Assembly: GCA_947305825.1 (NCBI GenBank)
Contig: CAMZET010000001.1
Coordinates: forward strand, 1-22,027
DNA: 22,027 nucleotides
Reading direction: 5' to 3'
Source of the DNA: an uncultured Verrucomicrobiota bacterium
Lineage (GTDB): Bacteria; Verrucomicrobiota; Kiritimatiellia; RFP12; UBA1067
Shown here: positions 16,243 through 22,027 of the stretch, in pieces
Numbering within the stretch: position 1 is the first letter of the stretch
Layout of the letters: every line of letters begins with the position of its first letter
Program-made: the position numbers and the translations under genes
Notes under the pieces: model-generated
Told to the model about the DNA's origin: nothing
The model's database searches: none
What the model saw: only the letters and a program-made list of their open reading frames with translations

Positions 16243-16926
16243 ATGGAGTTCCTTCCCTGGATTGCCGCAGCGCTAGCCGCCGTCTCCTTCGCCTCCTTCG
16301 TCTGGCTGGCCGTTTCGGCTGTCAAAATCAAGCACGGCTGGCAGAACGGCGCAAGCCCCGTCGCGAAATGGCTGGACGCCCGCCGCCGCGCCAAGTTCGA
16401 CGAGCAGCTCCCGGAGGCGCTCGCCACCATGTCCAACGCGCTTCGCGCGGGTCTGGCTATCTCCCAGGCCTTCGACGCCGTCGTAGAGAACGGCGACAAG
16501 CCCATAGCAGAGGAATTCGAAATACTCCAGCGCCAGATGCACGTCGGCATGAGTTTCGAAGACGCCCTGCAGTCCATGACGGCCCGCGTCGGCTCCGACG
16601 ACCTTTCCCTCGTCGCGACCGCGCTCCTCGTCGCACGCCGCTCCGGCGGCAACGTCACGGAAATATTCGACAAGATTGCTGCGACGATACGCGAAAGGAT
16701 GCGCGTGGAGCGCAAGGTGCGCTCGCTCACGGCACAGGGGCGGATGCAAGGCATTATCGTCTCGTCCATGCCCGTGATTCTGGGCGGCGCGCTGACTGCC
16801 GTCAGGCCGCGCTTGATGCTCCCGTTCTTCTGCTCGCTCACTGGCGCGGCCTGCCTCGCCGCCACTGCGCTGCTCATCGCCGCCGGCTGGCTCGTCATAC
16901 GCAGAATCGTCCGCATCGACGTCTGA
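16243..16926 (+). CDS. tadB: TadB-like type II secretion (GspF-domain) inner-membrane protein
   Basis: Inner-membrane platform protein for the Tad ATPase. The 227 residues have an N-terminal membrane segment (about 5-28), a cytoplasmic GspF domain with LPEALATMSNALRAG (about 56-70), HVGMSFEDALQSMTARV (about 98-114) and LLVARRSGGNVTEIFD (about 127-142), and two C-terminal membrane segments (about 174-192 and 196-218). TadB is usually near 300 residues, so this is a short form. The ATG at 16243 is four bases after the ATPase stop. TadC, normally the next gene, is missing; a gene-free stretch with mobile-element remains begins at once. The protein itself shows no sign of truncation at its C-terminus. 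Confidence 0.85.
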   Translation: MEFLPWIAAALAAVSFASFVWLAVSAVKIKHGWQNGASPVAKWLDARRRAKFDEQLPEALATMSNALRAGLAISQAFDAVVENGDKPIAEEFEILQRQMHVGMSFEDALQSMTARVGSDDLSLVATALLVARRSGGNVTEIFDKIAATIRERMRVERKVRSLTAQGRMQGIIVSSMPVILGGALTAVRPRLMLPFFCSLTGAACLAATALLIAAGWLVIRRIVRIDV

Positions 16927-16993
16927 CTGCCCCGGCAAGACGACGCCCAACCAAGTAATGACAAGCGGCTTCGCCTTGACAAGCACGGATTTG

Positions 16994-17091
16994 CGGTTCT
17001 TCACGGATTTTTGTGGAAAGCGACATCCTGCCATGCCGGATACCCCCTACCCCCATCACCTCTCCCACTTCGCAAAAACGCTTACACAATC
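16994..17091 (+). repeat. Left arm of a 97-bp inverted repeat
   Basis: This arm pairs with 17421-17517 on the opposite strand with about 12 differences, including one single-base indel, counted by eye. The best-conserved block is TTTTTGTGGAAAGCGAC. The middle, with TACCCCCTACCCCC, is the most divergent part. Confidence 0.85.
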
Positions 17092-17516
17092 GGCTCGGCC
17101 ACTATTCCAGTGAACCAAAATTTGGTATACGGTCTGACATGGAATTTACAAAACACTACGAACAGTTGCTGGACTTGGCGAATCTTGGACGGTAAAATCC
17201 GTCAATCTGAATCTCGCGAAATCCCGTGTGGATGTTTATCTCGAATATGCTGACAAGGCTGCGCCATGTCCAATATGCGGCAATCACTCAACCCTTTACG
17301 ACAATGCCGCCGAAAGGGAATGGCGACATTTGGACGTAAGGCTGCAGCTCGAAGTTTCAGGAACTTTGAGAACTATCGGACAGCAATTCTCTTCAGGTGC
17401 GGAAAGTTGAACCTCGAGCTGATTGTGCAAGCGTTTTGCGAAGTGCGAGAGGTGATGGAGGTTGTGGGCATCCTGCATGGCAGAAGGTCGCTTTCCACAA
17501 AAATCCATGAAAAACC
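16995..17516. mobile_element. Degenerate ISL3-like insertion element (internal deletion derivative)
   Basis: A 522-bp unit runs from GGTTCTTCACGG to CCATGAAAAACC, with the two ends as imperfect inverted repeats. Inside is only the N-terminal part of an ISL3-type transposase, broken by a frameshift. GG(T/C)TCTT-like termini are usual for ISL3-family elements. The rest of the transposase is missing, so it could only move with help. The 8-base flanks (16987-16994 and 17517-17524) do not match as a target duplication, which argues for age, for a rearrangement, or for slightly different ends. It fills most of the 740-bp gene-free gap between tadB and nagA. Confidence 0.6.
17139..17410 (+). pseudogene. 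ISL3-family transposase remnant, N-terminal part, frameshifted
   Basis: The ATG at 17139 opens MEFTKHYEQLLDLANLGR, which ends at a TAA (17193-17195). The match resumes in another frame from about 17192 as VKSVNLNLAKSRVDVYLEY, then CPICGNHSTLYDNAAE and REWRHLDVRLQLE. The CPxCG zinc motif followed by W-RHLD is typical of the N-terminus of ISL3-family transposases. After about 17355 the resemblance stops; the frame then ends at a TGA (17408-17410), and the DDE catalytic domain is absent. An extended -10-like TGGTATACG (17123-17131) lies directly before the start. Confidence 0.65.
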
Positions 17517-17517
17517 G
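17421..17517 (-). repeat. Right arm of the 97-bp inverted repeat
   Basis: Reverse complement of 16994-17091 at about 88 percent identity by eye. It starts with GATTGTGCAAGCG and ends with CATGAAAAACCG. The arms are separated by 329 bp. Confidence 0.85.
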
Positions 17518-17526
17518 AAAAGACAG

Positions 17527-17566
17527 AGTGAATGCGACCCGGATTCCCGAAGAGGGTGCATTCACT
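17527..17566. other. Strong hairpin upstream of nagA
   Basis: AGTGAATGC (17527-17535) and GCATTCACT (17558-17566) are perfect 9-base arms. After a one-base bulge, ACCC (17537-17540) pairs with GGGT (17554-17557), leaving a 13-base loop. It sits 10 bases outside the mobile element and about 60 bases before the nagA -10. Only TTT follows, so a terminator role is possible but unproven. Confidence 0.5.
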
Positions 17567-17570
17567 TTGC

Positions 17571-17596
17571 CAAACGGCCTTTCCCATTGCCGTTTG
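17571..17596. other. Second hairpin upstream of nagA
   Basis: CAAACGGC (17571-17578) and GCCGTTTG (17589-17596) form a perfect 8-bp stem around a 10-base loop. It begins 4 bases after the first hairpin and ends 30 bases before the extended -10. It overlaps the zone where a regulator would bind, so an operator dyad is one reading and a terminator for upstream reading is another. Confidence 0.45.
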
Positions 17597-17625
17597 CAGA
17601 TTCATAACACGGAGTTGCGAAATTT

Positions 17626-17634
17626 TGGTATAAT
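17626..17634 (+). promoter_or_regulatory. Extended -10 promoter for nagA
   Basis: TGGTATAAT is a perfect extended -10, 31 bases before the nagA ATG at 17666. No -35 match lies at standard spacing. The leader includes AGAAGGAACG (17651-17660) as ribosome site. Confidence 0.8.
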
Positions 17635-17665
17635 ATCCCTAAACTTCAAAAGAAGGAACGAACAA

Positions 17666-18826
17666 ATGTCGAAGATTGTAATCAAGAACGCCCATGTTAT
17701 TTCGCCTGACGTCGACATTGAAAATGCGACCGTCACGATTGAAGACAAGAAGATTGCGAGCATATCGACGCGCAAGAACGCATCCTTGCACGGCGCCGAC
17801 GAAGTGGTTGACATATCCGGTCAGTACTTGATGCCGGGCTTCATCGACGTCCATACGCACGGCGCGAATACATTCGATTTCTGCGACGCCGACCCGAACG
17901 CCATTTTCGAGATAGCGAAAGGGAAACTGGCCGAGGGCGTGACGACGTTCCTTCCGACGACGCTGACCGTCTCGCACGAGGAGCTTGTGCAGGCCGCGCA
18001 GAACCTGGCGGCGTATGCCGACGACGGCATGAAATACTCCAAGACCCCCGGCATCCATCTTGAAGGGCCGTTCATCAACGAGAAGTGCTGCGGTGCGCAG
18101 AACCCCAAATTCGTCCGCAAGCCTTCCATCACCGAAGTGCGCGAGATTTCCAAAATCTTCCCGGTGAAGCAAATTTCGTACGCCGTCGAGACCGAGGGCG
18201 GCGCCAAATTCGCGAAGGACTGCTTCAAGCTCGGCGTCGTGCCCAGCTGCGGCCATACCGGAGCGAAGCTTGCCGACCTCATGCCCGCCTACAAGAACGG
18301 CCTTCGCCACATGACGCACTTCTGCAACCAGATGACGCCGCTTCACCACCGCGAAATAGGCATGGTCGGCGCCGGCTTTCTCATCGAAGACCTGAACACC
18401 GAAGTCATCTGCGACAGGATACATCTCTGCGACGACATGCTGAAACTGATTTTCACGCGCCGCAGTCTGGCTCACATCCAGATGATTACCGACTCCCTGC
18501 GCTGCTCGCACTGCAAGGACGGCTACGAGTTCACGATGGGCGGGCTCGGGGTCAAGCTCGAGAACGGCGAGGCGCGTCTCGTCAAGGGCGGCAACCTCGC
18601 TGGTTCCACGCTCTGGATGGGCAACGGTCTCAAGAACGTGCACGACGTCACCGGCATTCCTCTCAAGGACCTTGTGAGGACCACGTCCTGGAACCAGGCA
18701 ATCGAACAGGGCTGGGGGAACGAACTCGGCAAGGTCGAACCCGGCTACATTGCAGATTTGGTGGTAATCAATCCGCGCACGTGGCGTCCGAGCGCCGTCT
18801 TCGTCGACGGCGAGAAGAGAGTGTAG
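17666..18826 (+). CDS. nagA: N-acetylglucosamine-6-phosphate deacetylase
   Basis: Cytoplasmic amidohydrolase that turns GlcNAc-6-phosphate into glucosamine-6-phosphate during amino-sugar use or wall recycling. The 386-residue length is typical. Motifs are PGFIDVHTHG (57-66), HLEGPF (131-136), GHTGA (196-200), HMTHFCNQMTPLHHRE (215-230) and ITDSL (274-278). Metal ligands and catalytic Asp fall at E133, H197, H218 and D276, with nearly the E. coli spacing. Unlike E. coli NagA, which lacks the HxH pair, H63 and H65 are both kept, pointing to a two-metal site as in the Bacillus type. The ATG at 17666 is preferred over an in-frame upstream ATG (17462) inside the mobile-element arm, because of the promoter, ribosome site and homology start. 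No nagB is adjacent; the nuclease gene abuts its stop. Confidence 0.95.
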   Translation: MSKIVIKNAHVISPDVDIENATVTIEDKKIASISTRKNASLHGADEVVDISGQYLMPGFIDVHTHGANTFDFCDADPNAIFEIAKGKLAEGVTTFLPTTLTVSHEELVQAAQNLAAYADDGMKYSKTPGIHLEGPFINEKCCGAQNPKFVRKPSITEVREISKIFPVKQISYAVETEGGAKFAKDCFKLGVVPSCGHTGAKLADLMPAYKNGLRHMTHFCNQMTPLHHREIGMVGAGFLIEDLNTEVICDRIHLCDDMLKLIFTRRSLAHIQMITDSLRCSHCKDGYEFTMGGLGVKLENGEARLVKGGNLAGSTLWMGNGLKNVHDVTGIPLKDLVRTTSWNQAIEQGWGNELGKVEPGYIADLVVINPRTWRPSAVFVDGEKRV

Positions 18827-21700
18827 TTGTGGCGGATTGAGCAGCTTGAAAGCGGCAGGCTCCTGCTTGACGAGGCCGTGCGGCGACTTGAAGCGCGCGC
18901 GCGGCGGACGTCGGCGGGAGTGCTGTCGCTTTCTCACGTAATGGTGGTGGCTCCGACGCGCGGAGCCGGGCGCCACATTCGCGAGGCTTTGGCGCGGCGG
19001 CTCGGCGCAGTGGCCGCCCCTGTCGTCAAAACCCCGTCCCAACTCTTGGGAAAAGAGCGCGGTGCCGATGGCGCGCTGCGCGCGAAAGCGGAGGAGGTCA
19101 TGCGCTTGAGCGCACTGGCCGAGACGCTGCTTGCCGCCGGCCCAGACGAATTCCCCCACCTGCTCCCGGCGCGAAAAGCGCGCGCCATGTCCATGCAACA
19201 GGCAGTGGACACCGCAAGCACGCTTTCGCGCATCTGGCGGATTCTCGCCGAGGGCCCGTACCTGATGCGCGACGTCGCAAGGCGCGCCGCCGAAATCATC
19301 AAGGGAGACAACCTCGACTTCGAAGTGCGCCGCTGGCAAGAACTCGCTCGTCTCGAGGAGCGCTATCTCGCCGTCCTGCACGCCCGCTCCCTGACGCTCC
19401 CCGCCGAAGACACGCTCGCCGTCATCGAGAACGGGCCGGACCTGCCGGAAGTCGAGGAAATCGTGCTGCCCGGTTTCGTGGCACCGCCGCCGGCGCTCGT
19501 GCGCGTCCTGTCCGCATCTGGTCTGCCCGTCACCGCCTTTGTCCACGCGCCGTCTGGCGAGGAGGATGCGTTCGACGCTTTCGGGCGACTCGTCGCCGAC
19601 ACGCATCTTGCCGAACTTTCGCTCCCGGACGCGGCCATATTCGCATATCCCACGCCCGGCTCGGAAGCCGCCGCCGCCGCCGCCCACTTCGCCTCGGTGC
19701 CGGAAACGGACGCGCTTCCGGCAGTGGTGCTCGCGCAGCCGGAGTTCTTCCCCGAACTCGAGGGCTCCTTTTCCTCGGTGGGCGTCACGCTGCACAATCC
19801 CGCCCGCTCGCTCGTCGCTTCCAGTTCCCTTGGCCGCCTCGCCGCCCAAATCCTCGCCCTCCTGGCCGAGCGCCGCTTCGACGTGCTCTCCAGTTTCATT
19901 CGCCAAGGCGACGTGCAGCGCTACCTGTCCGCAAAACTTTCCCTCGACCACGACGGCATGGCGCAACTTCTCGTCGAACTCGACGATATCCGTTCTTCGC
20001 ATCTGCCGGAGACGGCGGAGGACGTCCTGCGTCACGCTTCCCCTTCCCTGTCTGCCGCCATCGAACTCCTCGACTTCGGCAAGCGCTTCGCCGCGCCGGA
20101 CGCCGGCTCGCATACCTTCTCTTGCGCAGAATCGTTGCGCAGCGCGCTCGCAGAACTCTTCTCATGCCGTTCGCTCGACGAAACCAGGCCCGAAGACCGC
20201 GAATTCGCCGCCGCCGCCGCCGCACTCGCCGCTCTCTTCGATTCCTTCGCCGACATGAATTTGCCGCCAGCGCAGGAACGACTTCTTTTCGCCAAAGCGC
20301 TGGAAACAGCTTCCTATTCCCTCGAACCCGGCTGCGACGGCGCCATTGCCACCGACGGCTGGCTTGAATTGCCGTTTTTGCCGCAGCATGAACTCGTCAT
20401 ACTCGGAATGCAGGAAGGCGTCGTACCCGAAAGCGTCGTCGGGCATGCGTTTGTTCCGGATTCGCTCCGCGAGGCGCTGGGGCTAACCACCAACGCCGTG
20501 CGCGCGCGCCGCGACGCTTTCATGCTCCGCGAGGCCGTCTTGTCGCGTCCGCAAGGCTTCGTCCGCATCTCCTTCCACGCCCAGGCATCCGACCGCACCG
20601 CGCTCAAGCCATCGCGCCTCTTGCTGCGCACGACGGACGATGCGGTTTTCGCCGCCCGCGCGCGCCGGCTATACGCCGACATAGCCGCGCCCGCTCCCGA
20701 ACGCCACCGCACACTGCCGCCAAAATGGCGTCTCGCCCTGCCTATTCCAGGTTCCGCCGCCGACGCGCCGCCCGGCACGCGCCCACTCGACAGAACCTCC
20801 CCTTCGGACATAGACTGCTATCTCCGCTGCCCTTTCACCTATTTCTTGCGTACGCGCTTCGGTGAGTGCGTCGATGACGCCGCCGAAGAACTCGACTCCG
20901 CCCGTTTCGGCTCTCTCTGCCACGACGTCCTGGACGCTTGGGCCAGAGGCGACACCGCCGCAAGCGACGACGAGAGCGAAATCGCAGCCAGCCTTTCGCG
21001 CCACCTCGACGAGCTTGCGCAAAAGCGTTTCGGCGCAGACGCCCCAGCACTGGTCCAGCTGCAAATCGAGTCCGCGCGCACCAGGCTTGCCGCTTTCGCC
21101 CGAAGGCAGGCCCAGCGCCGCCGCGACGGCTGGCTAATCCGCTTCTCCGAACGCCCCATGCGCGTCGTCTACGACGGTGTGCAAATCCGCGGCCGCGCCG
21201 ACCGCATCGACTTCAACCCGTCCACTCGCGAATGGTGCGTCATAGACTACAAGACCTGGAAAAACCTCGACCGGGCCTCCCCCTTCGACTCCTCCTCCCG
21301 TTCCGTCGAATTCGCCCGCTCGCGCACCCTGCCGCTCGCCACGAAGATGCAACGCGGCAAGCCCAGGGAATTCGCCTGGCGAAGTCTCCAGCTGCCGCTC
21401 TATTGCGCCATGCTCGAGGCTGCGGGCGTGCAAGAGCGCATCTCAGCCTGCTACTGCGTCCTCGGCGAGACGGAAGAGCAAACCGCGTTTTCGGAGGCGG
21501 TATGCGCCAAAGACTGGGCTCCGGACTCCGACCGCCTCGTCCGCGAAATACTGCGCCGCATCTCGCTCGGCGTGTTCTGGCCGCCCTCGCCTAACGACGA
21601 ATGGCGCTACGACTATGCGGGGCTGATTTTCGACTCCCCCCAGCAGAGCATCGACCCGGCGTGGATAGAGGACCAGCTCGCTCGCGCCTCTGCGCTCTGA
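18827..21700 (+). CDS. AddB-like protein with a C-terminal PD-(D/E)XK nuclease domain
   Basis: Large 957-residue protein resembling the AddB/RexB subunit of double-strand-break repair helicase-nucleases. The N-terminal half looks like an inactive helicase fold: where Walker A would be, APTRGAGRHIREAL (about 42-55) has no GKT. The C-terminal nuclease is clear: SPSDIDCYLRCPFTYFL (about 655-671), GSLCHDVLDAW (about 694-704), GRADRID (about 787-793), VIDYKTW (about 803-809) and SLQLPLYCAML (about 851-861) supply the His, Asp, Asp-x-Lys and Gln of the family. The four-cysteine iron-sulfur pattern of Bacillus AddB is not evident. The TTG start directly follows the nagA stop and has only a weak purine-rich site. 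No AddA/UvrD-like partner follows within the window, so a stand-alone role is possible. Confidence 0.85.
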   Translation: MWRIEQLESGRLLLDEAVRRLEARARRTSAGVLSLSHVMVVAPTRGAGRHIREALARRLGAVAAPVVKTPSQLLGKERGADGALRAKAEEVMRLSALAETLLAAGPDEFPHLLPARKARAMSMQQAVDTASTLSRIWRILAEGPYLMRDVARRAAEIIKGDNLDFEVRRWQELARLEERYLAVLHARSLTLPAEDTLAVIENGPDLPEVEEIVLPGFVAPPPALVRVLSASGLPVTAFVHAPSGEEDAFDAFGRLVADTHLAELSLPDAAIFAYPTPGSEAAAAAAHFASVPETDALPAVVLAQPEFFPELEGSFSSVGVTLHNPARSLVASSSLGRLAAQILALLAERRFDVLSSFIRQGDVQRYLSAKLSLDHDGMAQLLVELDDIRSSHLPETAEDVLRHASPSLSAAIELLDFGKRFAAPDAGSHTFSCAESLRSALAELFSCRSLDETRPEDREFAAAAAALAALFDSFADMNLPPAQERLLFAKALETASYSLEPGCDGAIATDGWLELPFLPQHELVILGMQEGVVPESVVGHAFVPDSLREALGLTTNAVRARRDAFMLREAVLSRPQGFVRISFHAQASDRTALKPSRLLLRTTDDAVFAARARRLYADIAAPAPERHRTLPPKWRLALPIPGSAADAPPGTRPLDRTSPSDIDCYLRCPFTYFLRTRFGECVDDAAEELDSARFGSLCHDVLDAWARGDTAASDDESEIAASLSRHLDELAQKRFGADAPALVQLQIESARTRLAAFARRQAQRRRDGWLIRFSERPMRVVYDGVQIRGRADRIDFNPSTREWCVIDYKTWKNLDRASPFDSSSRSVEFARSRTLPLATKMQRGKPREFAWRSLQLPLYCAMLEAAGVQERISACYCVLGETEEQTAFSEAVCAKDWAPDSDRLVREILRRISLGVFWPPSPNDEWRYDYAGLIFDSPQQSIDPAWIEDQLARASAL

Positions 21701-21717
21701 ACCTTGAGTCTTCACCG

Positions 21718-21748
21718 TGTTCCCCCTGCCGGAACCCATGCGGGAACA
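21718..21748. terminator. Inverted repeat after the nuclease gene
   Basis: TGTTCCC (21718-21724) and GGGAACA (21742-21748) are perfect 7-base arms around a 17-base spacer, 17 bases after the stop. There is no T-run. The rest of 21701-22027 shows no supportable gene; it is C-rich, then A/T-rich near 21940-21960. Confidence 0.3.
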
Positions 21749-21847
21749 GCCAAGGACAGACAACTTCAAGGGCGGTTTCATGGCATTTTCCCACAGCGCT
21801 GCGGGGCGGGATACGCTACCCCCGGGACCAGGCCAGGCATACGCCTA

Positions 21848-21869
21848 GGGGTAGGCCGCCGCCTACCCC
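21848..21869. other. GC-rich hairpin with a four-base loop
   Basis: GGGGTAGGC (21848-21856) and GCCTACCCC (21861-21869) form a perfect 9-bp stem with loop CGCC. It lies in the gene-free end of the window. No U-tract follows, so it is not a classic terminator. Similar CTACCCC runs occur in the other two large gaps. Confidence 0.5.
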
Positions 21870-21985
21870 CGCACCCCCATATTTGACCTGCCGGCATGGT
21901 GGGGAAAAGCCGCAAACCACTCCGCAAACAGCCTACCCGATAGATTATACAATTTTCCCCCGTCCTGAAGATGTGTCGCGGTGAA

Positions 21986-22021
21986 AGCAAAAGCGGAAAC
22001 TTGTGGAGAGCAAAAGCGGAA
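21986..22021. repeat. 13-bp direct repeat with 23-bp period at the window edge
   Basis: AGCAAAAGCGGAA occurs at 21986-21998 and again at 22009-22021. The window ends six bases later, so it may be the start of a longer tandem array or part of a coding repeat beginning at ATG 21971 or GTG 21981. Confidence 0.6.
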
Positions 22022-22027
22022 TGGCAT

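Noticed and set aside
15147..16982. 611-codon minus-strand frame across the Tad genes
   Set aside because: Antisense shadow of the ATPase and TadB; no ribosome site or motif.
17180..17200. Programmed frameshift in the transposase remnant
   Set aside because: The change of frame occurs near GGTAAAATCC, without a typical slippery heptamer, and the stop precedes the A-run. The missing catalytic domain makes decay the simpler explanation.
17462..17665. N-terminal extension of NagA from an upstream ATG
   Set aside because: It runs through the inverted-repeat arm, both hairpins and the promoter. NagA homology begins right at the ATG at 17666.
17639..20113. Very long open frame on the minus strand (824 codons)
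   Set aside because: It lies exactly antisense to nagA and the nuclease gene, both with clear motifs. Its translation is low-complexity (Arg, Gly, Glu, Ala) with no motif. Long antisense frames are expected from the GC-biased third positions of the real genes.
21701..22027. tRNA or other structured RNA gene
   Set aside because: No cloverleaf with T-loop GTTC and acceptor pairing could be formed by eye; only simple hairpins are present.

Overview
This 22 kb window is GC-rich bacterial chromosome with every recognisable gene on the + strand, packed into short operons with overlapping or abutting stop and start codons. An apolipoprotein N-acyltransferase implies an outer membrane with lipoproteins. 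The mix of a gliding-type ABC operon (ATPase, permease-GldG fusion, DUF4340 protein), an SPFH protein, an FHA-linked Tad ATPase and a KamA-like radical SAM protein would fit an uncultured member of the PVC group (Kiritimatiellota, Lentisphaerota or Verrucomicrobiota). That placement is inference only; no rRNA or marker gene is present to prove it.

Layout. 1-175: acidic tail of an unknown protein. 243-5901: polyprenyl sugar-phosphate transferase, an exported TPR-start protein of unknown function, a very short lysine-2,3-aminomutase-like radical SAM enzyme coupled to it by a GTGA overlap, then lnt. 5944-6798: phosphomutase-type metalloenzyme with its own promoter. 6799-7300: a 500-bp gap holding an inverted repeat, seven and a half copies of a 22-bp tandem repeat, a C-rich tract and a promoter. 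7301-9222: SPFH (QmcA-like) protein and a sugar nucleotidyltransferase. 9243-13761: three-gene gliding-type ABC operon, translationally coupled through non-ATG starts. 13813-14466: an orphan Zn/Mn-type ABC ATPase. 14520-16926: FHA-TadA/CpaF ATPase and TadB. 16927-17665: a 740-bp gap with a degenerate ISL3-like element bounded by 97-bp inverted arms, two hairpins and a promoter. 17666-21700: nagA followed directly by a 957-residue AddB-like nuclease. 21701-22027: non-coding sequence with hairpins and the start of another repeat.

How genes work together. The sugar transferase, the nucleotidyltransferase, NagA and Lnt all concern the cell envelope or amino-sugar supply. The ABC/GldG/DUF4340 set and the Tad ATPase/TadB pair are envelope machines. 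The Tad set stops after TadB, exactly where the mobile-element debris begins, so it may have lost its distal genes.

The points most worth a second look are the 22-bp iteron-like array, the compact aminomutase and its unknown partner, the ISL3-like deletion derivative next to the cut-short Tad locus, an Asp-for-Glu change in the ABC Walker B motif, and a shared extended -10 promoter element with no clear -35. I found no tRNA, rRNA, CRISPR array or obvious phage genes.
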